A stretch of DNA of 64,000 nucleotides, taken from NCBI GenBank assembly GCA_035286465.1, contig DATEDF010000089.1:124001-188000 (forward strand), given 5' to 3'. The notes under the pieces were generated by a model, which had not been told where the DNA came from, ran no database searches, and saw only the letters and a program-made list of their open reading frames with translations. Positions 41,471 through 49,569 of the stretch are shown in pieces. The DNA comes from Fen-1231 sp035286465. Its GTDB lineage: Bacteria; Gemmatimonadota; Gemmatimonadetes; Gemmatimonadales; Gemmatimonadaceae. A program made the translations under genes and the position numbers. The number at the start of each line of letters is the position of its first letter. Position 1 is the first letter of the stretch.

Positions 41471-44185
41471 TCAGCCCGCCTTCTGCCTGGCGCCGAAGAC
41501 CCGGAGGAGGTCTTCGGCGGTCCGCGACTCGCGGCGCGCGCGCCGCGCATACTCGCCCGCCGGCTCGAGGTCCACGACGCGCTCCCAGCGCTCGATCGCC
41601 TCGCGATAGCGCTTCTGGTCCGTGAAGAGCACGCCTTCGTAGAAGATCGCCCCGACGTGGTCGCGGTCGAACGCCAGCACGCGCCGGAAGGCGCGCGCGG
41701 CGTCGGTCTTGCGCCCGAGCTCCAGCAGCGTCTCGCCGAGCGCGATGAGCCCGTCGAAGCTGTAGGGGTCGCGCTGGAGCAGGTCCACGAGGAGCGCCAG
41801 CGCCTCCGGCTGGCGCGCCGTGAGCCGCCGCAGCGTCACGAGCTCGAGCGTCGCCTCCGCGTACGTCGGCACCGCGTTGAGCGCGGCGAGCAACTCCTGC
41901 TCCGCCTCGGCCCAGAGCTGGCGCTGCATCAGCAGGCGCGCGAGGTCGAAGCGCACCGCGGCGAAGTCGGCGTCCAGCTCGAGCGCGTGCCGGTACGCCG
42001 CGATCGCGCCCTCGACGTTGCCCAGCGAGCGGGCGATGTTGCCGATCCAGCGCAGGACGTCGGCGCGCGCCGGCGCAAGCCGGCGCGCGGCCTCGAGCAC
42101 CTCGAGCGCCGCGGCGGGATCGCCGGCTTCGAACCGGCAGCTCGCGGCGAGCATCAGCGCCTCGATGTCGTCCGGCGCGGTGGTGAGCAGCTGTTCGGCC
42201 ACCGTCCGCGCCTCCGGCCCGCGGCCGAGCATGAGCAGCGTCTGCGCCTCGCCGCGCTGCGCGCGCAGGTGTCCCGGCGACGCCGCGCGCGCCGCACGGT
42301 ACTTCTCGAGCGCGTCGCCGTAGGCGCCCTGCCGGCAGAGAATGTCCCCCAGGAGCGCGTGTCCCTCCGCGGCATCGGCGCCGCGCGCCAGCGCGCGACG
42401 CGTCTCCGCCATCGCGCGGTCGTAGAGCCCCTTCGTGAGGTAGTCGGCCGCCATCGCGTAGGCGTCGGCCTCCAGCATCACGTGCGGCTCCGGCTCCGGC
42501 GGCGGCGTGAGTTCGGTGAACAGCGTGTCCAGGAGCCGCGGGTCGAACGAAAACTCGCCCACCTGCTGGCTCACCCGCTGCTCGCCTCCCAACTCCGGCA
42601 CGACGGAGAGGTCGGGGTCCTCGTACTCGAGATCGATCGCCAGGTCGAACTTCTGCGGTACGTAGTACGGGTCGAGTTCCAGCGCGCGCTTCGTCTCTCG
42701 CAGGGCGCCGTCGAAGTCCCCGAGGTTCGAGAGCGAGAAACTCAGGTTGTAGTGCGCCTCGGCGTAGTTCGGCCGCGACTGGATCGCGCGCGCGAAGGCG
42801 TTGCGCGCGTCCTCGAACTTCCGCATCTCGCCGAGCACGAGGCCGATCCCGTTCCAGGCCACGGCGCTCTCGGCGTCGGTCAGGAGCACCTGCCGGTACG
42901 CCTCGAGCGCGAGCTGGAAGCGGCGGCTCTTGTTCAGGAGCAGCGCGAGGTTGAGGCGCGCCTTGGCGAACGCCGGGTTCGCGTCGAGCGCCGCACGGAA
43001 GGCGTCCACCGCCTTCTCGCGATCGCCGCCGTGATAGAGCGCGACGCCGAGGTTGTTGTGCGCGATCGCGTACCGCGCGTCGGCCGCGAGCGCCTTGCGG
43101 TAGCTCTCCGCCGCGTCCGCGTGGCGCCCCTCCTGGTGCAGCGCCACGCCGCGCTCGTTCCAGAGCTTCGGGCTCCCGGGCCGCTCCGCGAGCAGCTGGT
43201 CGTACAGCGCGATCGCCGCGGCAGGGTCCTTCCGGAGCAGATGCACCTCCGCCATCGCCTGGAGCGCCAGCTCGCGGTCCTCGCCCCGGTCGAGCGCCAG
43301 ACGGTACTCGCGCAGCGCCTCGGCATAGTACCCCTTCTGGCGGAACGCGAGCCCGAGGTTGAAGTGCGCGAGCCGCTCCCCCTCGGCCACCTGCATCACC
43401 TTCTGCGAGCGTCGCTCCTGCCGCGACGCGAGCAGCTCCTCGTACTTCTGCGGGTTGTACTGGTCGAGGGAGAGGTTGGCCTGCGCGCGCGACAGCGTGG
43501 GGTTGAGCTGCACCGCGCGCTTGCTCGACGCGCGCGCCTCCTCGTGCCGGCCCATGTCGCCGTACACGAAGCCGAGGAGGAAGTGCGCGTCGGGGTTCTC
43601 CGGATTCAGTTCAATCGCGCGGTTGAGCGCCTCCAACGCGTTCTCGTGTCGCCCCTGGTTGTAGAGCACCTCGCCGAGATAGAACTGCGTCACGGAGCTC
43701 GACGGATCGAGCCGGATCGCTTCCTCGAACCATTGCTGGGCGTTCCCCAGGTTGCCCCCCGCCTTCTCCGCGAGCCCCAGCTGCACGATCGCCCCCAGGT
43801 CGCCGGGATGGTGCCGCAGCAGCGCGGCGAACTCCGCGATCGCCTCGTCCGACTGGCCGAGCAGTGCGTAGGCGCGCCCGAGCTCCCAGCGCGCGTCGCG
43901 GTCGTCCACCCGCACCCGGAGCCGCTCGCGCAGCTGGGCGACGCGCTTGTCGTAGTAGCCGGTGTTGAGGTACGCGACTTCGAGGTTGCGCCGCGCCACC
44001 TCCATCTTCGGGTCGAGCTCGAGCGCCTTCGTGAACGCGGCGACGGCGTCCTCGTGCAGCCCCTTGTTGTAGTAGAGGACGCCGAGGTTGTTGTGCGCGC
44101 CCGCGTCCGACGGATCAATGCGGTGCGCGAAGCTCCGCAGCGTCTCGCGGTCGCGATCGGAGGCGAGCGGCGCCGTCGTCGTCAC
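41471..44185 (-). CDS. Large TPR scaffold protein (904 residues)
   Basis: Built almost entirely from tetratricopeptide repeats, roughly twenty, in two blocks (about 20-500 and 570-890) separated by an acidic Glu/Asp/Pro stretch (PPPEPEPHV). No membrane segment, signal peptide or enzyme motif. Typical repeat: AHNNLGVLYYNKGLHEDAVAAFTKALELDP. Such TPR solenoids gather protein partners. Start GTG 44183-44185 overlaps the cheC stop as GTGA. Its size and central position in the operon point to a structural hub for CheA-side and MglA-side components (inference). Confidence 0.85.
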   Translation of the reverse strand: MTTTAPLASDRDRETLRSFAHRIDPSDAGAHNNLGVLYYNKGLHEDAVAAFTKALELDPKMEVARRNLEVAYLNTGYYDKRVAQLRERLRVRVDDRDARWELGRAYALLGQSDEAIAEFAALLRHHPGDLGAIVQLGLAEKAGGNLGNAQQWFEEAIRLDPSSSVTQFYLGEVLYNQGRHENALEALNRAIELNPENPDAHFLLGFVYGDMGRHEEARASSKRAVQLNPTLSRAQANLSLDQYNPQKYEELLASRQERRSQKVMQVAEGERLAHFNLGLAFRQKGYYAEALREYRLALDRGEDRELALQAMAEVHLLRKDPAAAIALYDQLLAERPGSPKLWNERGVALHQEGRHADAAESYRKALAADARYAIAHNNLGVALYHGGDREKAVDAFRAALDANPAFAKARLNLALLLNKSRRFQLALEAYRQVLLTDAESAVAWNGIGLVLGEMRKFEDARNAFARAIQSRPNYAEAHYNLSFSLSNLGDFDGALRETKRALELDPYYVPQKFDLAIDLEYEDPDLSVVPELGGEQRVSQQVGEFSFDPRLLDTLFTELTPPPEPEPHVMLEADAYAMAADYLTKGLYDRAMAETRRALARGADAAEGHALLGDILCRQGAYGDALEKYRAARAASPGHLRAQRGEAQTLLMLGRGPEARTVAEQLLTTAPDDIEALMLAASCRFEAGDPAAALEVLEAARRLAPARADVLRWIGNIARSLGNVEGAIAAYRHALELDADFAAVRFDLARLLMQRQLWAEAEQELLAALNAVPTYAEATLELVTLRRLTARQPEALALLVDLLQRDPYSFDGLIALGETLLELGRKTDAARAFRRVLAFDRDHVGAIFYEGVLFTDQKRYREAIERWERVVDLEPAGEYARRARRESRTAEDLLRVFGARQKAG

Positions 44186-44796
44186 GCGACCTTGATCGCC
44201 CGCAGCAGCGCCGTGAGGCTCGGCGCGTCGGGCAGGAGGAGAAAGAACCCTCGCAGCTTCTCGCCGAGCTCCGTCAGATGGAACTCGCTCTCCACGCAGA
44301 CCACGTACTCGACGCCGTGTGACATCTCGACGTACGTCGCGCCCAGCACCGCGTCGGAGAGATCGATCGCGAGCGTCGGCGGCGACGGCAGGAGCAGCAT
44401 CCCCAGGAACTCGCTCAGCGCATTCAGGTAGGCGGCGCTCAGGATGTTCCCCGCCTCCTTGAGCGCCGACTGGGCCAGCTCGTCCAGACCGGACGTATCG
44501 GATCGCTTGAGCATCAGTTCCGCCACGCGGAGCGCGGTCCGCTGAGGCAGCACGAGCAGGGTGAGGCCGGTCAGGTCGCCGAGCATCTTCATCAGCACCG
44601 CGGCCACGGGCTCCTCACGCTCGGCGATCTGGTTCGGCACGTCCTCGAGGGGCGCGATGGTCACGTGCGGGACGCTGATCATGATCGTGTGGCCGGTCAT
44701 CTGCGAGAGCGCCGTCGCGGCGTGCCCGGCGCCGATGTTCGCCACTTCCCGCAACGCGTCGAGCTGCAGGGCCTTCAGGTTGCGAATGTCCGCCAC
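44182..44796 (-). CDS. cheC: CheY-P phosphatase CheC
   Basis: CheC-type phosphatase of CheY-P, stimulated by CheD. The 204-residue protein has two active-site helices with the E-x-x-N pattern, LREVANIGAGHAATALS near residue 15 and LKEAGNILSAAYLNAL near 110, so both sites are intact, as in bifunctional CheC. Start ATG lies three bases after the cheA stop. This and the lack of a cheZ indicate CheC-type signal termination. Confidence 0.93.
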   Translation of the reverse strand: MADIRNLKALQLDALREVANIGAGHAATALSQMTGHTIMISVPHVTIAPLEDVPNQIAEREEPVAAVLMKMLGDLTGLTLLVLPQRTALRVAELMLKRSDTSGLDELAQSALKEAGNILSAAYLNALSEFLGMLLLPSPPTLAIDLSDAVLGATYVEMSHGVEYVVCVESEFHLTELGEKLRGFFLLLPDAPSLTALLRAIKVA

Positions 44797-44799
44797 GGC

Positions 44800-46743
44800 T
44801 CAGGCCCCCTGGAAGAGGCTGCCCACGTCCATGATCAGCGCGGGCGCCCCGTCGGCGAGGATCGTCGCTCCGCTGAACAGCGCGAGCCCGTCGCGCGCGG
44901 CGTCGAACTGCTTCACGACGATCTCCTCCTGCCCCACCAGCTCGTCCACGACGAGCCCCGACCGCCGCTCCCCGCGCTCGAGCACCACGATCTCCCCGCC
45001 CGTGCCGCCGGCGCCCTCCTGGCGCACCACGTCGCGCAGGTAGAGCAGCGGCAGCACCTCGTCGCGAAGCACGAGCACCTCCTTCCCCTTCACGCGCTGC
45101 ACGGTGCCCGCCCCGTACTCGAGCGTCTCCCGCACGTGCGCGAGCGGCAACGCGTACCGCTCCGCACCCGAGCGCGCGAGCACGGCGCGAATGATCGCGA
45201 GCGTCACCGGCAGGCGGATCGTGACCTCCGTCCCCTCGCCCTCCACCGACACGAGCGCCACCGACCCGCCGAGGGCGCGCACCTTCGTCTGCACGGCGTC
45301 GATCCCGACGCCGCGCCCGGAGAGGCCGGAGACCTGCTCGGCCGTGGTGAAGCCCGGCAGCGCGATGCACCGGAACAGCTGGTCGTCGTCGAGCTGCGCC
45401 GTCTCCGCGCCCACGAGGCCCTTCGCCTTCGCCTGCGCGAGCACCTTCGCGCGGTCAATGCCGCGCCCATCGTCGCTCACGCGGATGATGACCGCGGCGC
45501 GGTCGCGCGCGGCGGCCAGCTCGAGCCGTCCGGCGCGCGGCTTCCCCGCCGCCCCGCGCTCCGCCGGCGTCTCGATCCCGTGGTCCACCGCATTCCGCAG
45601 CAGGTGCACCACCGGCTCGCCGACCTCGTCGAGGAGCGAACGGTCGAGCTCGATCTCCCTTCCCAGGACGACGAAACTCACCTCCTTGTCGAGCTGCCGC
45701 GCGGCGTCGCGCACGAGCCGCGGGAAGCGGTCGAATACCTGCCACACGGGCACCATCCGGCTGGTCACGATCTCGGCGTGCAGGTCGCCGATGAGGCGCG
45801 ACGCGCGTTGCATTTCCTCGTCGAGCGCGGGGTCGCCGTTCCCGGCCGTGAGCTGCAACAACCGCCCGCGCGTGATGACCAGCTCGCCGATCAGGTTCAT
45901 CAGCGCGTCGAGCCGGGCGAGGTCCATCCGGATGCTGCGCGCCGCGCCAGCGCCGGCACGCGTCGCGTCCTCCGGCGTGACCTCCCCCGCACGCTGCTCC
46001 CGTGACGCCCGCTGGCGCCGTCCGCCCGATGCGTCCACTTCCACCCGCTCCACGTCGCCCGCCGCGCGAATGGCGCGCTCGATCTCCTCCGCCGACGCCG
46101 TCGTCACGAGCCGCAGCGCGAACGCCTGCGGCGTCTCGGCGACCTGCAGCAACGCGATCGCCGGCGAGACCGCGGCCACCTCCCCCAGCGCGCGCGCCTT
46201 CTCCACCACGAGGAAGGCCCGCACCCCCGGGAGCAATACCCCGGCCGACTGGCGGACGCGCACGATCACGCCGGGGCCGTCCATGGGATCGGCTCCGGCG
46301 TCGTCCGCGGGCGCGCCGCTCTCGGGACCCGGCGTCGCGACCACGCCGCTCGCGCCGCTCCCGCCGGCCGCGTCGCGCATCCGCGTGAGCGCCGTCGCCA
46401 TCGCGGTCGTCCGCGGGGCGTCTTCGGTCGCCGAGTCGAGGCCCGACTCGAGCGCGTCGGCCGCCGCGAAGAGCGCATCCATCAGCTCGCGCGTGAGCCG
46501 CTGCTCGCCGCGGCGAATCCGGTCGAGGAGCGACTCCACATCGTGCGCGAACTCCGCGAGCGCGTGGAACCCCATCGTCGCGCTCATCCCCTTGACCGTG
46601 TGGACGGCCCGGAAGATGACGCTCAGCGGCTCGGCGTGATCGCCGCCCCCTTCGAGTTCGAGAAGGGCGCGGTTGATCGCCGAGAGCTGCTCGCGACTCT
46701 CGGTGCGGAAGAGGTCCGCGTAGCGCGACGGATCGAGGTTCAT
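44800..46743 (-). CDS. cheA: Chemotaxis histidine kinase CheA
   Basis: Cytoplasmic kinase that phosphorylates CheY and CheB. The 647-residue protein has an HPt domain with phospho-H48 in FRAVHTVKG, a Pro/Ala linker and degenerate P2-like region (about 165-230), the dimerisation P3 domain (RMDLARLDALMNLIGELVITRGR), the ATPase P4 with N box HLLRNAVDHGIE, DDGRGID and GRGVGIDAV, and a C-terminal CheW-like P5 (ALPLAHVRETLEYG). Start chosen at ATG 46741-46743; GTG two codons upstream is an alternative. No receiver domain is fused, unlike FrzE. Confidence 0.97.
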   Translation of the reverse strand: MNLDPSRYADLFRTESREQLSAINRALLELEGGGDHAEPLSVIFRAVHTVKGMSATMGFHALAEFAHDVESLLDRIRRGEQRLTRELMDALFAAADALESGLDSATEDAPRTTAMATALTRMRDAAGGSGASGVVATPGPESGAPADDAGADPMDGPGVIVRVRQSAGVLLPGVRAFLVVEKARALGEVAAVSPAIALLQVAETPQAFALRLVTTASAEEIERAIRAAGDVERVEVDASGGRRQRASREQRAGEVTPEDATRAGAGAARSIRMDLARLDALMNLIGELVITRGRLLQLTAGNGDPALDEEMQRASRLIGDLHAEIVTSRMVPVWQVFDRFPRLVRDAARQLDKEVSFVVLGREIELDRSLLDEVGEPVVHLLRNAVDHGIETPAERGAAGKPRAGRLELAAARDRAAVIIRVSDDGRGIDRAKVLAQAKAKGLVGAETAQLDDDQLFRCIALPGFTTAEQVSGLSGRGVGIDAVQTKVRALGGSVALVSVEGEGTEVTIRLPVTLAIIRAVLARSGAERYALPLAHVRETLEYGAGTVQRVKGKEVLVLRDEVLPLLYLRDVVRQEGAGGTGGEIVVLERGERRSGLVVDELVGQEEIVVKQFDAARDGLALFSGATILADGAPALIMDVGSLFQGA

Positions 46744-46816
46744 CGGCACGGGCGGCGCGTGAGACGGGGGCGGCGGAGGCGACGGGGCGCGGAGTCGGGA
46801 TGCTCTGGGCGGGCGC

Positions 46817-47179
46817 TCAGCCGAGCACCCGCTGCACCGCCTCGAGGACCCGGCTCGGCTGGAACGGCTTGACCACGAAGTCCTTGGCGCCCGCCTGGAT
46901 CGCCTCGACGACCAGCGCCTGCTGCCCCATCGCGCTGCACATCAGCACCTTCGCGTTCGGGTCGAACTTGGTGATCTCGCGGACCGCCTCGATGCCGCCC
47001 ATGTCCGGCATCACGATGTCCATCGTCACGAGGTCGGGCCGGAGCTGCTTGTACTTCTCCACCGCCTGCGAGCCCGTTTCCGCCTCGCCCACGACCTCGA
47101 ACCCCGCCTGCTGGAGGATGTCGCCGACCATCGTCCGCATGAAGATCGCGTCGTCACAGATGAGTACGGTCGGAGTCAC
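46817..47179 (-). CDS. cheY: Single-domain response regulator CheY
   Basis: A 120-residue receiver domain: acidic pair DD at 9-10, phospho-acceptor D54 in VTMDIVMPDMGG, Ser/Thr in LMCSAMGQQ and Lys in FVVKPF. Target not known: there are no flagellar genes here. Start GTG 47177-47179 with GAGGGA just upstream. A TAGATT box at the start of the 39-bp gap after the upstream cheW could be a promoter, but is unproven. Confidence 0.95.
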   Translation of the reverse strand: MTPTVLICDDAIFMRTMVGDILQQAGFEVVGEAETGSQAVEKYKQLRPDLVTMDIVMPDMGGIEAVREITKFDPNAKVLMCSAMGQQALVVEAIQAGAKDFVVKPFQPSRVLEAVQRVLG

Positions 47180-47218
47180 GGGTCCCTCGTCAGCAAAAGG
47201 CGAGTTGAGAATCTAGCG

Positions 47219-47716
47219 TCACGGCGCGAGCGCCTCCCGGGCGATCGCCGCGACGTCGCACACGAGCGCCGTCTCCATTCCCCCGGCCCCCAGATGCGCG
47301 AGCGCGCGCACGATGCCGCCCGAGCTCCGCTGCGCGTCCACCGTCTCCAGCGCGTCGTCGCTCACCGTCTGCACGTCGCGCACCTCGTGCACGCCGAGCC
47401 CGAACGCCTTCCCCGCCACCTCGACCACGATGAGCGACCGGACCGCCCCGGCGCCGGCCGGATCGGCGGCCACACCGAAGCGCGCCGCGAGATCCACGAC
47501 CGTGAGCAGCGTGCCGCGCAGGTTCACGATCCCGCGCACCCACGCCGGTGCCCCGGGAAGCCGCGTCGCCGCGCGCGCCGGCACGATCTCCCGCACCGCC
47601 TCGAGGTCGCAGGCACAGAGCCGCCCCGCCACCCCGAACAGCAGGAGGCGGTGCGTCTGCGGGTCAGCTTTCGACTCTATAGAAGCCAAGGTACTCCAGC
47701 GGATCGGGGTGGGCAA
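47219..47716 (-). CDS. cheW: CheW-type coupling protein (first of the operon)
   Basis: CheW-domain protein (LLLFGVAGRLCACDLEAVREIVP, WVRGIVNLRGTLLTVVDLAARF). The start is uncertain: TTG 47714-47716 gives 165 residues but no ribosome-binding site; TTG 47687-47689 has GGAG four bases upstream and gives 156 residues, and I slightly prefer it. Both start inside the 3' end of rluD, so cotranslation with rluD is expected. The NLRGTLLTVVDL motif is intact. First gene of the chemosensory set. Confidence 0.9.
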   Translation of the reverse strand: MPTPIRWSTLASIESKADPQTHRLLLFGVAGRLCACDLEAVREIVPARAATRLPGAPAWVRGIVNLRGTLLTVVDLAARFGVAADPAGAGAVRSLIVVEVAGKAFGLGVHEVRDVQTVSDDALETVDAQRSSGGIVRALAHLGAGGMETALVCDVAAIAREALAP

Positions 47717-48677
47717 TCAAATCGGGGAGTCCGGCCACCGCGACGAGCGACTGCCGGAGATCCTCGGGCAGCGGGGAGCGGAGGTCCATCGGCGCGCCCG
47801 TCGCCGGATGCGCGAACGCGAGCCACGCCGCGTGCAGAAAGTGGCGCCGCGGCGGGAGCGCCACCACGCGACGCGCCCCGCCGCCGCCGTACGTCTCGTC
47901 CCCCACCACCGGATGCCCGATGGACGCGAGGTGGACGCGGATCTGGTGCGTGCGGCCCGAGTGGAGCGCGGCGCGCAGGAGGTCGCACGACTCGAAGCGC
48001 GCCAGGCGCGTGAAGTCCGTGCGCGCGGTGCGGCCGGCCAGCGCGATCGCCATCCGCCGGCGGTCCTTCGCGTCGCGCGCGATCGGCCGGTCCACGGTGA
48101 CCCGGTCGCGCGCGAGGTGGCCCCACGCGAGCGCCGCGTACCGGCGCGACACGCGCCGTTCGGCGATCGCCTTGGCGAGCACCCGGTGCGCGCGCTCCGT
48201 CTTCGCCACGACGAGCAGCCCCGACGTGTCCTTGTCGAGCCGGTGCACGAGTCCCGCGCGCGCCTCGCCGCCGAGCGGCGACAGCGGCTGCGCGCGTCCC
48301 CGGAGGGCGTTCACCAGCGTGCCGCTCCAGTTGCCCGGCGCCGGATGCACGACCATGCCCGCGGGCTTGTCCACGACCAGCAACTCGTCGTCCTCGTGGA
48401 CGATGCGAAGCGGGATCGCCTCGGCCAGGACCGGGTGCGCCTCGGGCTCCGGCATCGCGACCGCCACGTCCGCGCCCGGTGCGGGGCGGAAGCTCGCCTT
48501 CTCCGCGCGCCCGCCGACGGTCACGCGCCCCGTGGCGATCAGCGTCGCCGCTTGCGTCCGGGACAGGTCGAGGCGCCGCGCGACGAGCGTGTCGAGTCGC
48601 CCGTCGTCTCCCGGCTCAACCGTGAACCGGCGCGTCCTGTCCACTCGCCGCCGCCGCCCGCGCGGCGTGACGGGCAT
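47664..48677 (-). CDS. rluD: RluA-family 23S rRNA pseudouridine synthase (RluD-like)
   Basis: Makes pseudouridines in 23S rRNA, in RluD at helix 69. The 337-residue protein has an N-terminal S4 domain (RLDTLVARRLDLSRTQAATLIATGRVTVGG) and a catalytic domain with the RluA/D motif LVHRLDKDTSGLLVVAK (catalytic Asp in RLDKDTSG) and SGRTHQIRVHLASIGHPVVGD. Start ATG 48675-48677 overlaps lspA by 62 bases; GTG 48644 is a shorter alternative. Order ileS-lspA-rluD is common in bacteria. Confidence 0.95.
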   Translation of the reverse strand: MPVTPRGRRRRVDRTRRFTVEPGDDGRLDTLVARRLDLSRTQAATLIATGRVTVGGRAEKASFRPAPGADVAVAMPEPEAHPVLAEAIPLRIVHEDDELLVVDKPAGMVVHPAPGNWSGTLVNALRGRAQPLSPLGGEARAGLVHRLDKDTSGLLVVAKTERAHRVLAKAIAERRVSRRYAALAWGHLARDRVTVDRPIARDAKDRRRMAIALAGRTARTDFTRLARFESCDLLRAALHSGRTHQIRVHLASIGHPVVGDETYGGGGARRVVALPPRRHFLHAAWLAFAHPATGAPMDLRSPLPEDLRQSLVAVAGLPDLIAHPDPLEYLGFYRVES

Positions 48678-49161
48678 CCTCGCGCCACAAGACGATCGCG
48701 AGGAGCACCGCGCCGCAGCTCACCGCCATGTCGGCCACGTTGAAGGTCGGCCAACGCAGCGTGCCGATGCCCACGTCAATGAAGTCCACGACTCCGCGCG
48801 CCGACTTCAGGCGGTCCATGAGGTTGCCGAGCGCGCCGCCGCAGACGAGCGCGAGCGCGATCGTGCGCGGCGTGGCGCCGGCGCGCGTCGTGCGATAGAG
48901 GTGCGCGAGCAGCACGAGCGCGCCCAGCGTGAGTCCGGTGAAGATCCACCGCGAGTTCTCGCCCAGGTCGAGGCCGAAGGCCGCCCCGCGGTTGTACACG
49001 AGCGTCAACCGCAGCGCGTCCCCCAGCACCGCGCGCGGCAACCGCGCCGGCACCAGCAGGTCCACCGCGAGCATCTTCGTGAACGCGTCGGCGATCACGA
49101 TGCCGGCGACAATCCCCCAGAAGCGGCGGCGCTTCCGCGCGATGGGGTCAGCGCTTGCCAT
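48616..49161 (-). CDS. lspA: Lipoprotein signal peptidase II
   Basis: Aspartyl membrane protease that cleaves prolipoprotein signal peptides. The 181-residue protein has four membrane helices and the catalytic aspartates in GGALGNLMDRL and FNVADMAVSCGA, with VYNRGAAFGL in the second loop. A His/Ala/Arg-rich tail follows the last helix. Start ATG 49159-49161 overlaps the preceding gene by 14 bases. It could process the lipoprotein encoded at 59002-60597. Confidence 0.96.
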   Translation of the reverse strand: MASADPIARKRRRFWGIVAGIVIADAFTKMLAVDLLVPARLPRAVLGDALRLTLVYNRGAAFGLDLGENSRWIFTGLTLGALVLLAHLYRTTRAGATPRTIALALVCGGALGNLMDRLKSARGVVDFIDVGIGTLRWPTFNVADMAVSCGAVLLAIVLWREDARHAARAAAASGQDAPVHG

Positions 49162-49567
49162 CTTCCTCCCGCTGCTTGCAGTTGATGCAGAAGCGGGCGT
49201 GCGGCAGCGCATCGAGCCGGTCGAACGCGATCTCGCCGCCACACTGGTGGCACCGCCCGTAGATCTCCGGCGTCCGGTAGAGCCGGCGCAGCGCCTCATC
49301 AATGTGCCAGAGGAACCGCCCCTCCTGGCTCGCGAAGAGGAACGCCTTCTCGCGCTCCATCGCATCGGTGCCCTGATCAGCCATGTGGAAGGAGTAGGAC
49401 GACAGGTCGCCGTCGGCTCCCTGCGGCGTCGAGCCGAACGTCTCATCGTAGTGGCCCAGCTCCTTCAGGACCCGCCGCCGCTCCTCGAGCAGCCGCTTCT
49501 CGAAGTGCGCGAGCTGCTTCTTGGCCATCGACTTGAACTTCTTTTCGCCGTCCGGTGATGACGCCAT
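49148..49567 (-). CDS. DksA/TraR-family zinc-finger protein
   Basis: A 139-residue protein with an N-terminal coiled-coil (LAHFEKRLLEERRRVLKEL) and a C4 zinc finger: C106, C109, C127, C130 (C-x2-C-x17-C-x2-C), exactly the DksA spacing. DksA proteins bind RNA polymerase in the secondary channel; whether this member works with ppGpp cannot be read here. Start ATG 49565-49567 lies after ileS with a two-base gap. Placement between ileS and lspA is seen in several phyla. Confidence 0.9.
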   Translation of the reverse strand: MASSPDGEKKFKSMAKKQLAHFEKRLLEERRRVLKELGHYDETFGSTPQGADGDLSSYSFHMADQGTDAMEREKAFLFASQEGRFLWHIDEALRRLYRTPEIYGRCHQCGGEIAFDRLDALPHARFCINCKQREEDGKR

Positions 49568-49569
49568 GG

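Noticed and set aside
41657..44431. Long plus-strand open frame opposite the TPR scaffold gene
   Set aside because: Shadow of the TPR protein; composition is Arg/His/Leu-rich with no domain, and the TPR reading is unmistakable.
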